Shown in pieces: positions 61,297 through 64,000 of a stretch of DNA of 64,000 bases. Where the stretch lies: NCBI GenBank assembly GCA_028564675.1, contig JAOVVO010000012.1, positions 186,001 to 250,000 of the forward strand. The letters are read 5' to 3'. Numbering within the stretch: the stretch's first letter is position 1; the number at the start of each line of letters is the position of its first letter. A model generated the notes under the pieces. That model saw only the letters and a list, made by a program, of their open reading frames with translations. It did not search any database and was not told the origin of the DNA. The DNA is from Onchocerca lupi. Taxonomy: Eukaryota > Nematoda > Chromadorea > Rhabditida > Onchocercidae. Position numbers and translations under genes: made by a program.

Positions 61297-62458
61297 TTAG
61301 CACCATGTTGTATGCCTACATATTTCAATTTCGGACGGATAATTGCGTTCGAAATATCGACCGTTCACAAACATTGCTGGCCACAATTTGATTCCTCAAA
61401 TTATACAGTGATAAATTTGTATAACTGCAGTTTTTTTTCTTGGATATTTACAAATTGTATATCGGGAAATTAGGTGTTGAAACTTTTGCAGAAACTTTGA
61501 ATTCTCTTGATAATTAATTATTAACAATTATTAGCAATTAATACCTGCTCGATGGGTATTCAACATGGAATAATAATTTAAGGTTTCGCCAGTTTGTGTT
61601 GTGGCACATTCAATTAATCGGTATCGAGTATGTTCGGTAAGACCCGTCAAACATCGCGAAAACGCTTCGTAAATATTGGACAGACCTTGAACACATGTCA
61701 CCAAGCCTAAGTAGCGGTGAGGGAAGAACTGAAATGTTTATAATTATTAATTATTACTAATGCTTTATAATCTTACAACATTATTAGTATTATTAATGAC
61801 ATTTCAAATTGTAGTGCAATGATTAACCTAAAATCAAAAATTAAAATTATCAGTATAGTAGAATTATTCAGAAAGGTTTTCGGAAATTCATTTAGCTATT
61901 CCTAAATTCAAATTTTTGTCATCAGTAAGCTTATATTTGAAATTAATATTAAGGACCACCATTTTTTTGTTCAGTTACTTATTCATTCACTTATTTTATT
62001 TATCACTTTCATTTATTGATTTGATTCTGGAAAAGAAACGTAAAAATGAACAAGCTAACAGCGATAGCGCAATTTTGTAGCCTATTCAGATCACATTCGT
62101 CTTGCTGATGTTGACAATGACAATGAAGTGTTCGATTTGAAAAATAATCACAATGACCTTTGCCAAATGGTATTATCTGGAAAAAATTTTCTTGAATTGC
62201 GAAGTTGTAGACTCACATAAAAGACATTCTGTTCTTTAGTAGCTACCTAGCTGTTCATTCCAAAGTTTGTACATTTACCTGTATATTCATTATACCAGGT
62301 CTTTTCACGTAGAATGGCCAGATTTCTTCACGTAACAACTTTGTACAATATTTACATTTTGATTCCGTGAATATTGTCACATTAACTTGTTGAGATTGAA
62401 CGGTTTGATACCATAAGCAAGACAATACCCAAACTAATGATATTTCTTTCAGCAACAT
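61297..62458 (-). CDS. GILT-like thiol reductase, complete, four exons (192 residues)
   Basis: Gamma-interferon-inducible lysosomal thiol reductase family: reduces protein disulfides at acidic pH in lysosomes or outside the cell. Exons 62458-62279, 62176-62060, 61728-61545 and 61394-61297; phases 0, 0, 1. A signal peptide (MLLKEISLVWVLSCLWYQTV) is followed by VTIFTESKCKYCTKLL with the active-site C35-X-X-C38, then IIPFGKGHCDYFSNRT and the GILT signature CQHQQDECDLNRLQNC (C81-C96), then FFPHRYLGLVTCVQGL, AFSRCLTGL, LIECATTQTGETLN and a C-terminal WPAMFVNGRYF. N-glycosylation sites at N26 and N74. In the signature the usual Gly after CQH is Gln. The start M12 of the open frame is chosen because TTTCAG, an acceptor, ends one base before it, as expected for trans-splicing; an ATG 11 codons upstream lies beyond that site. 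The last acceptor is an unusual TTTGAG, forced because TGA is in frame just before it. Confidence 0.92.
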
Positions 62459-62460
62459 TC

Positions 62461-64000
62461 TGAAACAGGCATTTCTAATGTATACTGACATGTAAATAGA
62501 TTGCGGACAATGAACAAATGTTCACGTCATTTACGTGTCACAATACGTTCATGATCATTTTTCCTTTTGTTAGAGACAAACTAAAAAAGTTTCATAATTA
62601 GTTTTTATATGACAATTTATGAGGATTTTTTCAGCTCAGAATATTTCAAATCTTCAATCGATTATAATTATTATTGTCTATATCAATTTAAAAAAAAATT
62701 TTCAGCTTTAGAGATGATTTCATCGTTTTCTTTTACAGATGAAAAAAGGGAAGGAAGAGAAAATGTAACCTTGATATCTTTTTAAGAGTTCAAAATACGA
62801 ATTTGAAAAAGTTTTTTTTTATTCATATATTCGTCAAGGCATCCGAAAAAGCAAAAGGAATTTTTATGAAAATATCTTTCAGTCATTTTAATATTTTTGT
62901 TGTTCATGAACTTAAATTATAAATTCGTAAAAGCGCTTTTACAAACACAGTCCGTAATTATTATTGGCTATTATTTTCAGTTTAATTATCCGCATTTGGA
63001 TAATCGAATTTAAATTGCCCCTTATCCAAATAACGAGGTAATTGAGAAGTCATCTGAGAATGCTGTTTTAGTTTAAAGTTCAACTGACAAGTTTCGAAAG
63101 CATCGTCTTCTTTTATTGCAATCATCAATGCGAATCCATGCGAATCCATGAAGATCGCATTTCCAAATCAAAAAATCTAAGAGACATCAACTTATCCAAT
63201 GACCCTTAACAAATAACTATGTCCGTGGTATATATATTATTTCGGATTATAACATTTTTGGTTTATTACGATTCATTCAATGGTATTTCGTAGCAAACAA
63301 AACGTTAATAGTTAACAAAAAAATTAACATTCTTCATAGTGATTGCAAGATATTAGATAAAATAAGATGGATAACCAGTTTTATAAGAAAAGCCCGTTTT
63401 CCTTCAAAAAAAGCTCTAATAAACAAGGAAAAAGCTGATAATAATAATTTAGAAATGGATAAACATGCAGTAGAATTTATTTCATTTCAAAGTCAAACGT
63501 AAAACTTCACTTATAACTCATAGGGAAGTTCTCATAGGAAATTCTAATTCCTAAAATTCACTCACAGAATTTTATTTTCAATAAACTAGTTCCTTATTGG
63601 TTGGCAAAGTTGACAAATGACATAATTTGATAAGAGTTGTCCAGTTTACATAATGCCGTCATTAGAAGACCAGTTGTAAGGATGAACTAAACAGATCTGG
63701 TCCGATTAAAATAAAAGTTAAAATTTGAAATCATTGAGATAAGAAAAGTGTGAAGTGAAACTACAATTATTTTTCAATTTCTTGAAAATGGCAATTCAGT
63801 TCTATGATTTACTTGACGAACTACTTACTATTATCTGAAGTTTCTAAGCTTAATTCAGATGCACGAAAATTTAAAAAAAAATTTCACCTCGAAGTATTTT
63901 TAATTTGAATTTTCCCAAAAGTAACGGAAAAATAATTTTTATGAATATCTACCCTATGCAAACGATTAGTTGCCACGATATTGTAATTTGATATGCATCT
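62461..64000. other. Region upstream of the GILT-like gene, no gene seen
   Basis: AT-rich. Contains an inverted CACGT-CATTT-ACGTG at 62523-62537, 64 bases before the GILT start, and a region at about 62985-63050 with TTATCCGCATTTGGATAA palindromic motifs resembling pogo-like transposon ends. A direct GCGAATCCAT repeat occurs near 63130. No open frame of note and no RNA gene recognised. Confidence 0.5.

Noticed and set aside
1..64000. Bacterial features such as operons with ribosome-binding sites, CRISPR arrays or phage genes
   Set aside because: Gene structure with many phased introns shows a eukaryotic chromosome; no direct-repeat arrays with regular spacers were seen.

Overview
The window is AT-rich eukaryotic DNA, most likely from a nematode. 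Three things point there: introns end in short TTTTCAG or TTTTTAG acceptors, several start codons sit just downstream of an acceptor-like site with no coding exon before it (as in spliced-leader trans-splicing), and the main gene is the nematode DLC1/STARD13-type RhoGAP, called gei-1 in C. elegans. Introns of 0.3-6.5 kb argue against Caenorhabditis and fit a parasitic (spirurid/filarial-like) nematode; the species cannot be fixed.

Layout. 1-571 (minus): broken N-terminal part of a Helitron Rep/helicase-like ORF cut by the window edge. About 660-4330: copies of a dispersed repeat, one of them in the last START-domain introns of gei-1. 3283-40491 (minus): gei-1, read as 39 coding exons whose splice phases all agree, giving 2304 codons plus stop (SAM, Ser-rich linker, RhoGAP, START). 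40743-47866 (minus): another run of in-phase exons with its own ATG and stop, either the N-terminus of longer gei-1 isoforms or a separate upstream gene. A TATA-like box near 40610 and a second possible first exon at 46891-47027 suggest several promoters. 48281-59137 (plus): a tentative divergent gene of unknown function. About 60290-60830: Helitron-type hairpin terminus and two more repeat copies. 61297-62458 (minus): complete four-exon GILT-like thiol reductase. 62.5-64 kb: no gene seen.

Function. The gei-1 product should be a Rho-GTPase-activating protein with a lipid-binding START domain, acting on the actin cytoskeleton and adhesion. The GILT-like protein should be a secreted or lysosomal disulfide reductase; no functional link between the two is evident. 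Large introns hold further candidate cassette exons, a GC-richer ORF-free block, tandem duplications and hairpins.

All exon models were read by eye from ORF continuity, splice motifs and phase, without transcript data or database searches.
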